Part shown: in pieces, positions 1 through 8,469 of the stretch | Position numbering within the stretch: the first letter of the stretch is position 1 | How the letters are laid out: every line of letters begins with the position of its first letter | From: Nioella ostreopsis | GTDB taxonomy: Bacteria > Pseudomonadota > Alphaproteobacteria > Rhodobacterales > Rhodobacteraceae | Direction of reading: 5' to 3' | NCBI RefSeq assembly: GCF_004000255.1 | Contig: NZ_RCIQ01000001.1 | Span: forward strand, 434,001-498,000 | DNA length: 64,000 nt | Position numbers and translations under genes: made by a program | The notes under the pieces: model-generated | What the model was told of the DNA's origin: nothing | What the model saw: the letters and a program-made list of their open reading frames with translations, nothing else | Database searches by the model: none

Positions 1-510
1 GTGATGCTGTCCGACCGGGCGCTGGCGCGGATGGAGGAGACCCAGAGCAGCAGCTTTGCCGCCGATCTGAAGAAATGGCGGTCGATCATGGCGGCCTATG
101 AGGGCGGGGGCCATGCCTATCATGCGACCATGCCCACGGACGGGCTGAAGGCGTTTCGGGATACGATGACCGAGAGTTTCGACTACGGCGTCGAGAGGTT
201 GCGGGATGCCCAGTGGGATCTGGGCAACAAGGTGCGGGCCTTGCTGGCGGCGCGTGGGATCCGGTCTGTCGCGGCCGAGGGATTTGGCGCGCCCGGTGTG
301 GTGGTGAGCTACACCGACGATCCGGGCATTCAGAACGGGTCGAAGTTCAGCGCGCAGGGTGTGCAGATCGCGGCGGGGGTTCCGTTGCAGGTGGATGAGC
401 CGCAGGGATTCTCGACCTTCCGGCTCGGGTTGTTCGGGCTGGACAAGCTCTATGACGTGGATGCGACCGTGGCCCGGCTGGAAAATGCGCTCGACAGCGC
501 CATGGGCTGA
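1..510 (+). CDS. Class V aminotransferase, C-terminal part (cut by window edge)
   Basis: The frame is open from the first base to a TGA at 508-510, giving 169 visible residues. The tail, with a segment reading FRLGLFGLDKLYD near the end, resembles the small C-terminal domain of class V (fold type I) PLP aminotransferases of the alanine-glyoxylate/serine-glyoxylate type, which are about 370-400 residues long. Roughly 200 residues, including the PLP-binding lysine, would therefore lie to the left. The GTG at base 1 is probably an internal codon. It faces the MarR gene tail to tail with a 38-base gap. The substrate cannot be assigned from this part. Confidence 0.72.
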   Translation: MMLSDRALARMEETQSSSFAADLKKWRSIMAAYEGGGHAYHATMPTDGLKAFRDTMTESFDYGVERLRDAQWDLGNKVRALLAARGIRSVAAEGFGAPGVVVSYTDDPGIQNGSKFSAQGVQIAAGVPLQVDEPQGFSTFRLGLFGLDKLYDVDATVARLENALDSAMG

Positions 511-548
511 GAGGGCTTTCTGATCCCGGCTTTGGGTGATGGCGAGTG

Positions 549-1043
549 CTATTCCGCCGCGTCGCGGGGCAGGTCGAGACGGGATCTGGGCCGGGCGTCC
601 GGGTCCGTATCCATGACCTGGTGCAGCTTTTCCATGATCGTGGACAGCGTCGCCTGTTCCTCGGGCGACAGGGCCTGCAGCAGGCGGCGTTCATAGGCCC
701 GCGCCGGGGGCAGGATGCGGGCCAGAAGCCCCTGTCCTTCTTCGGTCAACGAGATCGAGAGCAGGCGCTGATCCGTGGCGCTGCCTGTCTTGGCGACGAG
801 CCCCGCCTCGGTCAGGCGGCTGACGGCGCGGCTGACTCGGGGTTTGTCGAGATTCACGCAGTTGTGGATCTCGCGCACCGAAACCTCGCGGCAGCGCGCG
901 AGATGCACCATGACCCGCCATTCGGCAACGGTGATCCCCGCCTCGGCCCCGTAGATCAGCGACAGGCGGCGGCTGATACGCTCTGACAGCACCGCGATTC
1001 GGTAGGGCAGGAACTCTGCCAGTTCAAACGCGCTGCTCGCCAT
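549..1043 (-). CDS. MarR-family regulator, probable repressor of the homogentisate cluster
   Basis: 164 residues, the usual MarR length. A winged helix-turn-helix spans about residues 40-105, with a recognition-helix region reading LDKPRVSRAVSRLTEAGLV, flanked by dimerisation helices. The ATG at 1043 is the only sensible start. It is divergent from the catabolic operon beginning at 1189, and the 145-base gap carries two near-identical palindromes that look like its operators, one overlapping the promoter of the operon. By family analogy it should be displaced by an aromatic acid ligand such as homogentisate or a hydroxyphenylacetate; the ligand is inference. The family assignment is firm and the target assignment rests on position. 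Confidence 0.88.
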   Translation of the reverse strand: MASSAFELAEFLPYRIAVLSERISRRLSLIYGAEAGITVAEWRVMVHLARCREVSVREIHNCVNLDKPRVSRAVSRLTEAGLVAKTGSATDQRLLSISLTEEGQGLLARILPPARAYERRLLQALSPEEQATLSTIMEKLHQVMDTDPDARPRSRLDLPRDAAE

Positions 1044-1066
1044 CTGTCCGAAAGCCCCCGATATTT

Positions 1067-1082
1067 CGTTGCAGGTGCAACG
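1067..1082. promoter_or_regulatory. Operator 1 (palindrome) for the divergent MarR regulator
   Basis: CGTTGCAGGTGCAACG has perfect 7-base arms (CGTTGCA/TGCAACG) around a GG centre. It lies 24 bases upstream of the marR start codon, where binding could autoregulate that gene. Its core is shared with the second palindrome; the centres are 27 bases apart. Confidence 0.7.
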
Positions 1083-1085
1083 TCA

Positions 1086-1114
1086 TTGACATTTGTTGCA
1101 TTTGCAACGATACC
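1086..1114 (+). promoter_or_regulatory. Candidate sigma70 promoter of the aromatic operon
   Basis: TTGACA (1086-1091), 17-base spacer, GATACC (1109-1114). The -35 is a consensus match and the -10 is weak but at ideal spacing. The spacer is almost filled by operator 2. The predicted start site near 1121 leaves a leader of about 68 bases. Confidence 0.5.
1095..1108. promoter_or_regulatory. Operator 2 (palindrome) inside the hmg-operon promoter
   Basis: GTTGCATTTGCAAC has perfect 6-base arms (GTTGCA/TGCAAC). It sits within the 17-base spacer between the candidate -35 and -10 elements of the catabolic operon, so bound repressor would block RNA polymerase. Confidence 0.7.
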
Positions 1115-1188
1115 AGAGCCGAGGACCGGCGGGAAGGGGCAGAGGGCCGCACCGCCAGAACGCGCGCGAGACACGGGAGAGACAGGAT

Positions 1189-2139
1189 ATGGCCAAGGCC
1201 TTTGCGTCCCAGGGGGACATGACGGAGAAGACGATTTCCTTTACGGAAGTTGGCGAGGGTCTGTGGGCCTTTACCGCCGAGGGCGACCCCAATTCGGGCG
1301 TCATCATCGGCGATGAGTCGGTGATGATCGTCGAGGCGCAGGCGACGCCGCGTCTGGCGCACAAGGTCATAGACTGCGTACGCGGTGTGACCGACAAGCC
1401 GATCAGCCACCTGGTGCTGACCCATTACCACGCGGTGCGGGTGCTGGGGGCCTCGGCCTATGGCGCGGGTCAGATCATCATGTCGGACACGGCCCGGTCG
1501 ATGGTCGTCGAGCGCGGGCAGGAGGATTGGGACAGCGAGTTCCAGCGTTTCCCGCGCCTGTTTGAAGGCCATGAGAGCATTCCGGGCCTGACCTGGCCCA
1601 CCACGACCTTTTCCGACGCGATGACCGTCTACCTGGGCAATCGTCGGGTCGATATCATGCATCTGGGCCGCGCCCATACGGCCGGCGATGCGGTGATCCA
1701 TGTGCCCGACCAGAACGTGATGTTTACTGGCGATATCGTGGAATATCACTCCGCCTGCTATTGCGGCGACGGGCATTTCGGCGACTGGGGCAATACGCTC
1801 GATAACATCAAGTGGTTCGACGTGGACGCGATTGCGCCGGGGCGCGGCGATGCGCTGGTCGGCAAGGAGATGGTGAACGCCGCCATCGAAAACACCCGCG
1901 ATTTCGTCGAGTCGACCTATCGCCCGGCGGCCCGTGTCGCCGCGCGCGGGGGCAGTCTGAAAGAGGCCTGGGACGCGGTGCGCGCCGAATGCGACCCCAA
2001 GTTCGGGGACTATGCGATCTACGAACACTGCCTGCCCTTCAACGTCGCCCGCGCCTATGACGAGGCCCGCGGCATCGACACGCCGCGCATCTGGACCGCG
2101 CAGCGGGATATCGAGATGTGGGAGGCCCTGCAGGGGTAA
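1189..2139 (+). CDS. Metallo-beta-lactamase-fold protein with an atypical metal motif
   Basis: 316 residues, first gene of the aromatic operon. I chose the ATG at 1189 because GGGAGAGACAGG precedes it; an upstream in-frame ATG at 1093 would overlap the operator. The fold is recognisable from the beta-rich N-terminus and from LTHYHAVRVLG (residues 77-87). The family motif HxHxDH is altered here: H79 and H81 remain but the D and H are V83 and R84. Later candidate ligands H163 (in AHTAGD) and D182 (in TGD) are present. One metal site may survive while the second is lost. The role in the pathway is unknown; thioester or lactone hydrolysis would be the family default. Confidence 0.8.
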   Translation: MAKAFASQGDMTEKTISFTEVGEGLWAFTAEGDPNSGVIIGDESVMIVEAQATPRLAHKVIDCVRGVTDKPISHLVLTHYHAVRVLGASAYGAGQIIMSDTARSMVVERGQEDWDSEFQRFPRLFEGHESIPGLTWPTTTFSDAMTVYLGNRRVDIMHLGRAHTAGDAVIHVPDQNVMFTGDIVEYHSACYCGDGHFGDWGNTLDNIKWFDVDAIAPGRGDALVGKEMVNAAIENTRDFVESTYRPAARVAARGGSLKEAWDAVRAECDPKFGDYAIYEHCLPFNVARAYDEARGIDTPRIWTAQRDIEMWEALQG

Positions 2140-2145
2140 GCGGCG

Positions 2146-2661
2146 ATGCGTGATCCGTTCCTGACCATGGCGCTGAACAATGCCTGGGCGAATGCGACGC
2201 TTTACGGGGCGATCAAGGGCCTGTCGGAGGAGGCGTTTGCCGCCCCGCGTCCGGGGTTCTTTCCGTCACTGAAGGCCACGTTGAACCACATTTACGAGGT
2301 CGACCTCTATTATGTGGACGCGCTGGAGGCGGGTGGCCTTGGCCGGTCCGTCTATGACCGGGAGGAGATCGGATCGGTGGCGGAACTGGCCAAGGCGCAG
2401 GCCGAGGTGGACATGCGGCTTGCCAAGTTTTGTCAGGGTTTGACGCCCGAGAGGCTGGACGAGGACCGCGTTACCGAACGTCGTGAGGGCAGGGTGACGG
2501 AAAAGGTCGGCGCGTTGCTGCTGCATCTTTTCCAGCACCAGATCCACCACCGGGGGCAGGCGCATACGATGGTGGCGGATGCCGGGATCGACCCGCCGCA
2601 GCTCGATGACTTTCACCTGGACTATGGCCGCGTGCCAAGCGCACAGGCCTATTGGAATTGA
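2146..2661 (+). CDS. DinB-family four-helix protein
   Basis: 171 residues, 6 bases after the preceding stop. The DinB superfamily is a metal-binding four-helix bundle. The expected histidines are visible: H48 in LNHIYEVD and H131/H135 in HQIHHRGQ (H-x3-H). Relatives include thiol-dependent isomerases and transferases such as the mycothiol-dependent maleylpyruvate isomerase type, so a role in thiol-linked chemistry is conceivable. The cluster already has a glutathione-type maleylacetoacetate isomerase, so the exact job is unknown. It is co-directional and almost certainly co-transcribed with its neighbours. Confidence 0.82.
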   Translation: MRDPFLTMALNNAWANATLYGAIKGLSEEAFAAPRPGFFPSLKATLNHIYEVDLYYVDALEAGGLGRSVYDREEIGSVAELAKAQAEVDMRLAKFCQGLTPERLDEDRVTERREGRVTEKVGALLLHLFQHQIHHRGQAHTMVADAGIDPPQLDDFHLDYGRVPSAQAYWN

Positions 2662-2681
2662 TCCTCGGGGAGGAGGAGCCG

Positions 2682-4298
2682 ATGAACCAGATCAGCGACA
2701 AGAAGATTTTCGAGGTGCCGCTTTATTCTTATGAACGGTCCCCCGATCAGGATGCCGATGCGCCCGTGCGCCGCAAGGTGGTGGTGATTGGGGCGGGGCC
2801 CATCGGGCTTGGGGCCGCCATCGACCTTGCGCAGCAGGGGGTGGAGGTCGTCGTTCTGGACGACAATGACAAGGTCAGCTTCGGCAGCCGTGCGATCTGC
2901 TTTGCCAAGCGGCCGCTTGAAATTCTCGACCGGCTCGGTTGCGGGCATGAGATGGTGGCAAAGGGCGTTGAATGGCAGCTTGGGAAGGTGTTCTTCGACG
3001 AACGGCAGGTCTATGAATTCAACCTGTTGCCTGAAAAGGGCCACGAGTTTCCGGCCTTCATCAACCTGCAACAGTATTACTTCGAGGAATACATGGTGAA
3101 CCGGGTCCGCGCGATGCAGGCCCAAGGCGCACCGATCGAGATCCGGGGCCGCAACAAGGTGCTGCGCGTGACCGACACGGGCGACCATGTCAGCCTGCTG
3201 ATCGACACGCCCGAGGGGGAATACAAGCTGGAGGCCGACTGGCTGATCGCCTGCGACGGGGCAGGCTCGCCCACGCGCGCGATGATGGGGCTCGACTTCG
3301 TCGGCCGCGTCTTCGAGGACAATTTCCTGATCGCCGATGTGATCATGGAGGCCGATTTCCCGACCGAACGCTGGTTCTGGTTCGACCCGCCCTTCAACCG
3401 GGGGCAGTCGGCGCTGCTGCACAAGCAGCCCGATGGGGTCTGGCGGATCGACCTGCAACTGGGTTGGGACATCGACAAGGAGGAAGAAAAGAAGCCCGAA
3501 AACGTCATTCCGCGGCTGAAGGCGATGCTGGGGGAGGACGTGAAATTCGAGCTGGAATGGGTCTCGATCTACACGTTCCAATGCCGGCGGATGGAGAAGT
3601 TTCGCCATGGCCGGGTGATCTTCGCGGGCGATTCCGCGCATCAGGTGTCACCATTCGGCGCGCGGGGGGCAAATTCCGGGCTTCAGGATACCGACAATCT
3701 GGGCTGGAAGCTGAAGCTGGTGATGGATGGCATCGCGCCGGACAGCCTGCTGGACAGCTATGATGTCGAACGGGTGCATGGCGCGGATGAGAACATCCTC
3801 AATTCCTCGCGTTCGACCGACTTCATCACGCCGAAGTCGGAGATGAGCCGGGTGCTGCGCGACGCGGTGCTGGACCTGTCCGAACATTACGCATTCGCCC
3901 GGCCCTTGGTGAATTCCGGCCGCCTCAGCGTGCCCTGCACCTATGATGGCTCGCCGCTCAACACGCCCGACGCGCTGCCCGGCGGCCCGGCGCGCTCGCG
4001 TCCCGGCAGCCCCTGCGCGGATGCGCCTATGGGCGATGGCTACCTGCTGCCGCACCTGGGGGACCGGTTTACGCTGCTGACCATCGGAGCCGAGGCGCCG
4101 GACAGTTTGGAGGCCGAAGGGCTGAGCATTCAACGCCTTGCATTGGACGCCACGCCGGAGGTCAGGGAACGCTATCTGGGTGACGCGGCAAGCGCGGTCT
4201 ATCTGATCCGCCCCGACCAGCACGTCGCCGCCCGCTGGCCTGCCTATGACGCCGTCGCCGTCGAAACCGCGCTGAAACGCGCCATCGGCAAGGAGTGA
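2682..4298 (+). CDS. FAD-dependent aromatic hydroxylase, probable large subunit of a 3-hydroxyphenylacetate 6-hydroxylase
   Basis: 538 residues. The start at 2682 follows a strong GGGGAGGAGGAG site. It shows the three motifs of class A flavoprotein monooxygenases: GAGPIG (37-42) for FAD, CDGAGSPTR in the middle of the N-terminal domain, and FAGDSAHQVSPFGARGANSG later. The family (MhpA/PheA/TetX type) hydroxylates phenolic rings with NAD(P)H. A small DUF2783 gene follows 4 bases later, then hmgA, maiA and fahA. This matches the two-component MhaAB hydroxylase known from Pseudomonas putida U, which makes homogentisate from 3-hydroxyphenylacetate using a flavoprotein plus a tiny coupling protein. 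The family is certain; the substrate is inference from context. Confidence 0.85.
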   Translation: MNQISDKKIFEVPLYSYERSPDQDADAPVRRKVVVIGAGPIGLGAAIDLAQQGVEVVVLDDNDKVSFGSRAICFAKRPLEILDRLGCGHEMVAKGVEWQLGKVFFDERQVYEFNLLPEKGHEFPAFINLQQYYFEEYMVNRVRAMQAQGAPIEIRGRNKVLRVTDTGDHVSLLIDTPEGEYKLEADWLIACDGAGSPTRAMMGLDFVGRVFEDNFLIADVIMEADFPTERWFWFDPPFNRGQSALLHKQPDGVWRIDLQLGWDIDKEEEKKPENVIPRLKAMLGEDVKFELEWVSIYTFQCRRMEKFRHGRVIFAGDSAHQVSPFGARGANSGLQDTDNLGWKLKLVMDGIAPDSLLDSYDVERVHGADENILNSSRSTDFITPKSEMSRVLRDAVLDLSEHYAFARPLVNSGRLSVPCTYDGSPLNTPDALPGGPARSRPGSPCADAPMGDGYLLPHLGDRFTLLTIGAEAPDSLEAEGLSIQRLALDATPEVRERYLGDAASAVYLIRPDQHVAARWPAYDAVAVETALKRAIGKE

Positions 4299-4302
4299 CC
4301 CC

Positions 4303-4509
4303 ATGTCCAACCTGATCCTGACTCCGAACATTCCCGGCGCGGATGATTTCTACGCCGAGCTTCTGGCCACGCATGAGGGCCTGAGCAAAGCCGAAAGCGA
4401 CGCGCTGAACGCAAGGCTGGTTCTGGTGCTGGCCAATCACATCGGCGACCGGGCCGTCCTGAGTGACGCCCTGAAAGCCGCCGCCCTGTCCAAGGAGGAC
4501 GCCGCATGA
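4303..4509 (+). CDS. DUF2783 small protein, probable coupling subunit of the flavin hydroxylase
   Basis: 68 residues beginning MSNLILTPNIPGADDFY, with the DUF2783 signature segment NARLVLVLANHIGDRAVL. It starts 4 bases after the hydroxylase stop and its last bases overlap the next start (ATGA at 4506), so translation is probably coupled. The size fits the small coupling protein MhaB described with the MhaA hydroxylase of P. putida U. The protein has no membrane segment or cysteine cluster and appears helical and cytoplasmic. The coupling role is inference from gene order and size. Confidence 0.75.
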   Translation: MSNLILTPNIPGADDFYAELLATHEGLSKAESDALNARLVLVLANHIGDRAVLSDALKAAALSKEDAA

Positions 4510-5048
4510 AAATCGAACAGATTCACCACGTCGCCTATCGCTGCAAGGACGCGAAAGAGACAGTCGAGTGGTACAACAAGATGCTCAAGATGGATTTCGT
4601 GCTGGCGATTGCCGAGGACCACGTGCCCTCGACCCATGAGCCCGACCCTTACATGCATATCTTCATGGATGCGGGGAACGGCAATGTGCTGGCCTTCTTC
4701 GAGCTGCCCACAAAGCCCGAGATGGGCCGCGATCCCAACACGCCCGTCTGGGTGCAACACATCGCATTCAAGGTGAAGGATCGGGATGAACTCATTGCCT
4801 TCAAGGAGCATCTGGAGGCCAATGGCGTCGAGGTTCTGGGCGTCACCGACCATTCCATCTTCCATTCCATCTATTTCTTCGACCCCAATGGCCATCGCAT
4901 CGAACTGGCCTGCCCAGACCCGGAGGAAGAGGCGCTGCTCAAGCGCATGGACGAAGTGAAATGGGACATGCTGGAGGAATGGTCGCGGACCAAGAAAGCC
5001 CCGCAGCATGCCGCCTGGCTGCACGCCAAGGAGCTGAACAAGGCCTGA
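4506..5048 (+). CDS. VOC-superfamily (glyoxalase/dioxygenase fold) protein
   Basis: 180 residues, start overlapping the previous stop by ATGA. It shows two betaalphabetabetabeta modules: an N-terminal HHVAY strand with a metal-type histidine (about residues 8-9), VQHIAFK in the second module, and DPNGHRIELA carrying the usual C-terminal metal glutamate. It is half the length of 4-hydroxyphenylpyruvate dioxygenase and so is not that enzyme. A metal-dependent lyase, isomerase or dioxygenase step on an aromatic side product is possible. The exact reaction is not known to me. It lies 63 bases before hmgA. Confidence 0.8.
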   Translation: MKIEQIHHVAYRCKDAKETVEWYNKMLKMDFVLAIAEDHVPSTHEPDPYMHIFMDAGNGNVLAFFELPTKPEMGRDPNTPVWVQHIAFKVKDRDELIAFKEHLEANGVEVLGVTDHSIFHSIYFFDPNGHRIELACPDPEEEALLKRMDEVKWDMLEEWSRTKKAPQHAAWLHAKELNKA

Positions 5049-5111
5049 AATTCAGGACCGGGGCAGGGGGGAGAGGACCAGCCCCGGTTCTTACGCAAAA
5101 GGAAATGCGCG

Positions 5112-6470
5112 ATGACCACCCATGATTTGCCCAAGGGCATGGTGACGGCAGCGACCCGTCCCAATGAACTGCAATACATGCCGGGGTTCGGCAATGATTT
5201 CGAAACCGAGGCGCTGCCCGGCGCCCTGCCGCAAGGCATGAACTCGCCCCAGAAATGCAATTACGGGCTTTATGGCGAACAGCTGTCGGGCACGGCCTTC
5301 ACCGCGCCGAGCCACCAGAACGAGCGCACCTGGTGTTATCGCATCCGTCCGTCTGTGAAGCATTCCGGGCGCTATACGAAGATCGACCTGCCCTACTGGA
5401 AATCCGCCCCGCATGTGGACCCGGACGTGATTTCGCTCGGCCAGTACCGGTGGGATCCGGTGCCGCATTCCGACCAGGGGCTGACCTGGCTGACGGGCAT
5501 GCGGACGATGACCACGGCGGGCGATGTGAACACGCAAGTGGGCATGGCCTCGCATATCTACCTCGTGACCCAGTCGATGCAGGACGCCTATTTCTACTCC
5601 GCCGATTCTGAATTGCTTGTGGTCCCGCAGGAGGGGCGGCTGCGGTTCTGCACCGAACTTGGTGTGATCGACCTGGAGCCGAAAGAGATCGCCATTCTGC
5701 CGCGCGGTCTGGTCTACCGGGTGGAGGTGCTGGAGGGGCCTTGCCGGGGCTTCGTCTGCGAAAACTACGGCCAGAAGTTCGATCTGCCGGGGCGCGGTCC
5801 GATCGGCGCCAACTGCATGGCCAACCGGCGCGATTTCAAGACGCCGGTCGCGGCGTTTGAAGACCGCGAGGTGCCTTCCACCCTGACGATCAAATGGTGC
5901 GGTCAGTTCCACGAGACCAAGATCGGGCACAGCCCGCTCGACGTGGTGGCCTGGCACGGCAACTACGCGCCGGTGAAATATGACCTGACGACCTATTGCC
6001 CTGTCGGCGCGATCCTGTTCGACCATCCGGACCCGTCGATCTTCACGGTTCTGACCGCGCCCTCTGGCGTGGAAGGCACGGCGAATATCGACTTCGTGCT
6101 GTTCCGCGAGCGCTGGATGGTGGCCGAGAATACCTTCCGCCCGCCCTGGTACCACAAGAACGTGATGTCGGAGCTGATGGGCAATATCTATGGCCAGTAT
6201 GACGCCAAACCGCAGGGCTTTGTCCCCGGCGGCATGTCGCTCCACAACATGATGCTGCCGCACGGGCCGGACAAAAGCGCCTTCGAAGGCGCTTCCAACG
6301 CCGCGCTCAAGGCAGAGAAGCTGGACAATACCATGAGCTTCATGTTCGAAACGCGCTTCCCGCAGCATCTGACGGCGTTTGCCGCCAAGGAAGCGCCCTT
6401 GCAGGACGACTATATCGACTGTTGGGAGAGCCTGGAAAAGAAGTTCGACGGCACGCCGGGTGTGAAGTAG
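5112..6470 (+). CDS. hmgA: Homogentisate 1,2-dioxygenase
   Basis: 452 residues, typical length. It opens the homogentisate ring to 4-maleylacetoacetate using non-haem Fe(II), in the cytoplasm. Family hallmarks include [19 protein letters not shown] near the N-terminus, [12 protein letters not shown] with the catalytic histidine, and the C-terminal iron region [12 protein letters not shown] followed by [15 protein letters not shown], which together supply the His-Glu-His ligands. AAAAGGAA precedes the ATG at a good distance. It is followed by maiA and fahA in pathway order; a tandem palindrome lies in the 63-base gap before maiA. Confidence 0.98.
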   Translation: MTTHDLPKGMVTAATRPNELQYMPGFGNDFETEALPGALPQGMNSPQKCNYGLYGEQLSGTAFTAPSHQNERTWCYRIRPSVKHSGRYTKIDLPYWKSAPHVDPDVISLGQYRWDPVPHSDQGLTWLTGMRTMTTAGDVNTQVGMASHIYLVTQSMQDAYFYSADSELLVVPQEGRLRFCTELGVIDLEPKEIAILPRGLVYRVEVLEGPCRGFVCENYGQKFDLPGRGPIGANCMANRRDFKTPVAAFEDREVPSTLTIKWCGQFHETKIGHSPLDVVAWHGNYAPVKYDLTTYCPVGAILFDHPDPSIFTVLTAPSGVEGTANIDFVLFRERWMVAENTFRPPWYHKNVMSELMGNIYGQYDAKPQGFVPGGMSLHNMMLPHGPDKSAFEGASNAALKAEKLDNTMSFMFETRFPQHLTAFAAKEAPLQDDYIDCWESLEKKFDGTPGVK

Positions 6471-6475
6471 GGTGA

Positions 6476-6520
6476 CCAAGAATTTTCGAAAATTCTTGGG
6501 AACTTTCTTCGAAGAAAGTT
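6476..6520. repeat. Tandem perfect palindromes (two units), TTCGAA-centred
   Basis: Unit A is a 24-base perfect palindrome (6476-6499) whose inner 20 bases are AAGAATTTTCGAAAATTCTT. Unit B is AACTTTCTTCGAAGAAAGTT (6501-6520), also perfect. The inner 20-base units are separated by GGG. Both begin AA, end TT and have TTCGAA in the centre, the same frame as the array at 12286-12350. The pair fills the gap between hmgA and maiA and could form two strong RNA hairpins there. Confidence 0.88.
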
Positions 6521-6533
6521 TCGCGGAGACGAG

Positions 6534-7166
6534 ATGAAGCTCTACACCTACTGGCGGTCCAGCTGTTCCTACCGGGTGCGCATCGCGCTTGACCTGAAGG
6601 GGTTGGTGTGGGAAAGCATCCCTGTCCACCTTGTCAAAGGCGACCAGCGCGCGCCCTCCTATCTGGCGCATAACCCGTCCGGTTTCGTTCCCACGCTGGT
6701 GCTGGAGGATGGGACCGAACTTGTGCAGTCGCTGGCCATTCTCGACTATCTGGAGGCAGTCTGGCCCGACCCGCCGCTATTGCCCGCCGAGCCGCTCGCC
6801 CGTGCCCGCGTGCTGGCGGCGTCCCATGTCATTGCCATGGACACGCAGCCGGTGACCAATGTGGGCGTGGTGGCGCATCTGAAATCCGCCTGTGGCACCG
6901 ATCAGCAGGGCGGCATCGACTGGATGGTTCATTTCATGGAGCGCAACTTTGCGGCTTTCGACAAGCTGATCCTGCCCGAGAGCGCCTTCTGCTTCGGCGA
7001 CAGCCCGACCTGGGCCGATATCTGCCTGATCCCGCAGCTTTACAACGCCCATAGATGGGGGGTGGACCTGTCCCGCTTCCCCCGCCTGACCGAGATCGAG
7101 CGTGCCGCGCTGGCCCTTCCGGCCTTTGACGCCGCACGCCCGGAAACCCAACCCGACGCCGAATGA
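6534..7166 (+). CDS. maiA: Maleylacetoacetate isomerase (zeta-class glutathione transferase)
   Basis: 210 residues. It isomerises 4-maleylacetoacetate to fumarylacetoacetate with glutathione as cofactor. The zeta-class signature SSCSYRVRIAL is at residues 9-19 and supplies the catalytic serine. A thioredoxin-fold N-terminal half (to about residue 80) is followed by the all-helical C-terminal domain. GGAG lies 7 bases before the ATG, immediately after the palindrome array, so array hairpins could influence its translation or the ratio to hmgA. fahA starts 7 bases after its stop. Confidence 0.96.
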   Translation: MKLYTYWRSSCSYRVRIALDLKGLVWESIPVHLVKGDQRAPSYLAHNPSGFVPTLVLEDGTELVQSLAILDYLEAVWPDPPLLPAEPLARARVLAASHVIAMDTQPVTNVGVVAHLKSACGTDQQGGIDWMVHFMERNFAAFDKLILPESAFCFGDSPTWADICLIPQLYNAHRWGVDLSRFPRLTEIERAALALPAFDAARPETQPDAE

Positions 7167-7173
7167 GGACCGC

Positions 7174-8433
7174 ATGACCGGATTACGCCAAAGCTGGGTC
7201 GACAGCGCCAATGACCCCGAGACCGATTTCCCCCTGAACAACCTGCCCTATGGCGTGTTCTCGCCCAAGGGCGGTGACGCACGCTGCGGTGTTGCCATTG
7301 GCGAGATGATCCTTGACGTGGCGGGCCTGGAAGCGGCGGGCATCCTGACGGCGGGCGATCCGCCGGTCTTCTCGGACCCTTCGTGGAATGCCTTCATGGG
7401 GCTTGGGCCCGAAGGATGGGCCGGCTTCCGGGGTGCGCTGATGGCCCTGCTTGCGCAGGGATCGACCCTGCGTCAGCGGGTGGAGCCCTTCCTGCATCCG
7501 ATGGACGAGGCGCGGATGCACATGCCCTTCGCGGTCTCGGAATACACCGATTTCTACGCGGGCAAACACCACGCGATGAATGTGGGCACCATGTTCCGCG
7601 GGCCGGAAAACGCGCTGCCGCCCAACTGGCTGCATATCCCCATCGGCTATAACGGGCGGGCTTCGTCCGTCGTGGTCTCGGGCACTGATGTGCGCCGCCC
7701 CTGGGGGCAGTTGAAAGGCCCCGATATGGAGGCGCCGGTCTTCGCGCCCTGCAAGCGCTTCGATCTGGAGCTGGAGATGGGGGCGATCGTCGGCGTTCCC
7801 TCCGACGGGCCGGTGACGGTGCAGGAGGCCGATGACATGATCTTCGGCTATGTTCTGCTGAACGACTGGTCTGCGCGCGACATTCAGGCCTGGGAATACC
7901 AGCCGCTCGGGCCGTTTCAGGCCAAGGCGACGGCCACCTCCATTTCCCCGTGGATCGTCACCAAGGCCGCGCTGGAGCCGTTCCGGACCTCGACCCCCGA
8001 CCGGGAAAGAGAACTGTTGCCGCATCTGCGGGAACCGGGGCCGATGCTCTACGATATCGACCTGATGGTAACCTTGGCCCCGGCGCGGCAGGCCCCGAGC
8101 GTGATCGCGGAAACCAATTACCGGCAGATGTACTATTCCGCCGCACAGCAACTGGCGCATCACACGACCTCCGGCTGCCCGATGCGGGTGGGGGATCTGC
8201 TTGGATCGGGAACGATCTCGGGGCCGGAGAAGGCGGAACGCGGATCGCTTCTGGAGCTCAGCTGGGGCGGCAAGGAGCCATTGACGCTGGATAGCGGCGA
8301 GGAGCGGTGCTTTCTGGAAGATGGCGATACGCTGACCTTGCTGGGTGCGGCGAAGGGCCCGGGGTATCGCATCGGCTTCGGGGCCTGCGCGGGAACCGTC
8401 CTGCCCGCGTTGAAAGACCCTTACGGCCGGTAG
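7174..8433 (+). CDS. fahA: Fumarylacetoacetase
   Basis: 419 residues, matching the eukaryote-like fumarylacetoacetase length. It hydrolyses fumarylacetoacetate to fumarate and acetoacetate, ending the pathway. The start is the ATG at 7174, 7 bases after maiA; longer readings would run into maiA. The segment YTDFYAGKHHAMNVGTMFRG carries the Asp/His catalytic and calcium-site region, and LNDWSARDIQAWEYQPLG is the typical metal/substrate loop. It is the last gene of the operon; a hairpin-bearing repeat follows at 8473. Confidence 0.97.
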   Translation: MTGLRQSWVDSANDPETDFPLNNLPYGVFSPKGGDARCGVAIGEMILDVAGLEAAGILTAGDPPVFSDPSWNAFMGLGPEGWAGFRGALMALLAQGSTLRQRVEPFLHPMDEARMHMPFAVSEYTDFYAGKHHAMNVGTMFRGPENALPPNWLHIPIGYNGRASSVVVSGTDVRRPWGQLKGPDMEAPVFAPCKRFDLELEMGAIVGVPSDGPVTVQEADDMIFGYVLLNDWSARDIQAWEYQPLGPFQAKATATSISPWIVTKAALEPFRTSTPDRERELLPHLREPGPMLYDIDLMVTLAPARQAPSVIAETNYRQMYYSAAQQLAHHTTSGCPMRVGDLLGSGTISGPEKAERGSLLELSWGGKEPLTLDSGEERCFLEDGDTLTLLGAAKGPGYRIGFGACAGTVLPALKDPYGR

Positions 8434-8469
8434 GGCGCCGGATCGCGGGATCGCGCTTGCAAGAGTGTT

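Noticed and set aside
4506-5048. VOC protein as 4-hydroxyphenylpyruvate dioxygenase
   Set aside because: At 180 residues it is half the needed length and lacks the C-terminal iron-binding domain of that enzyme.
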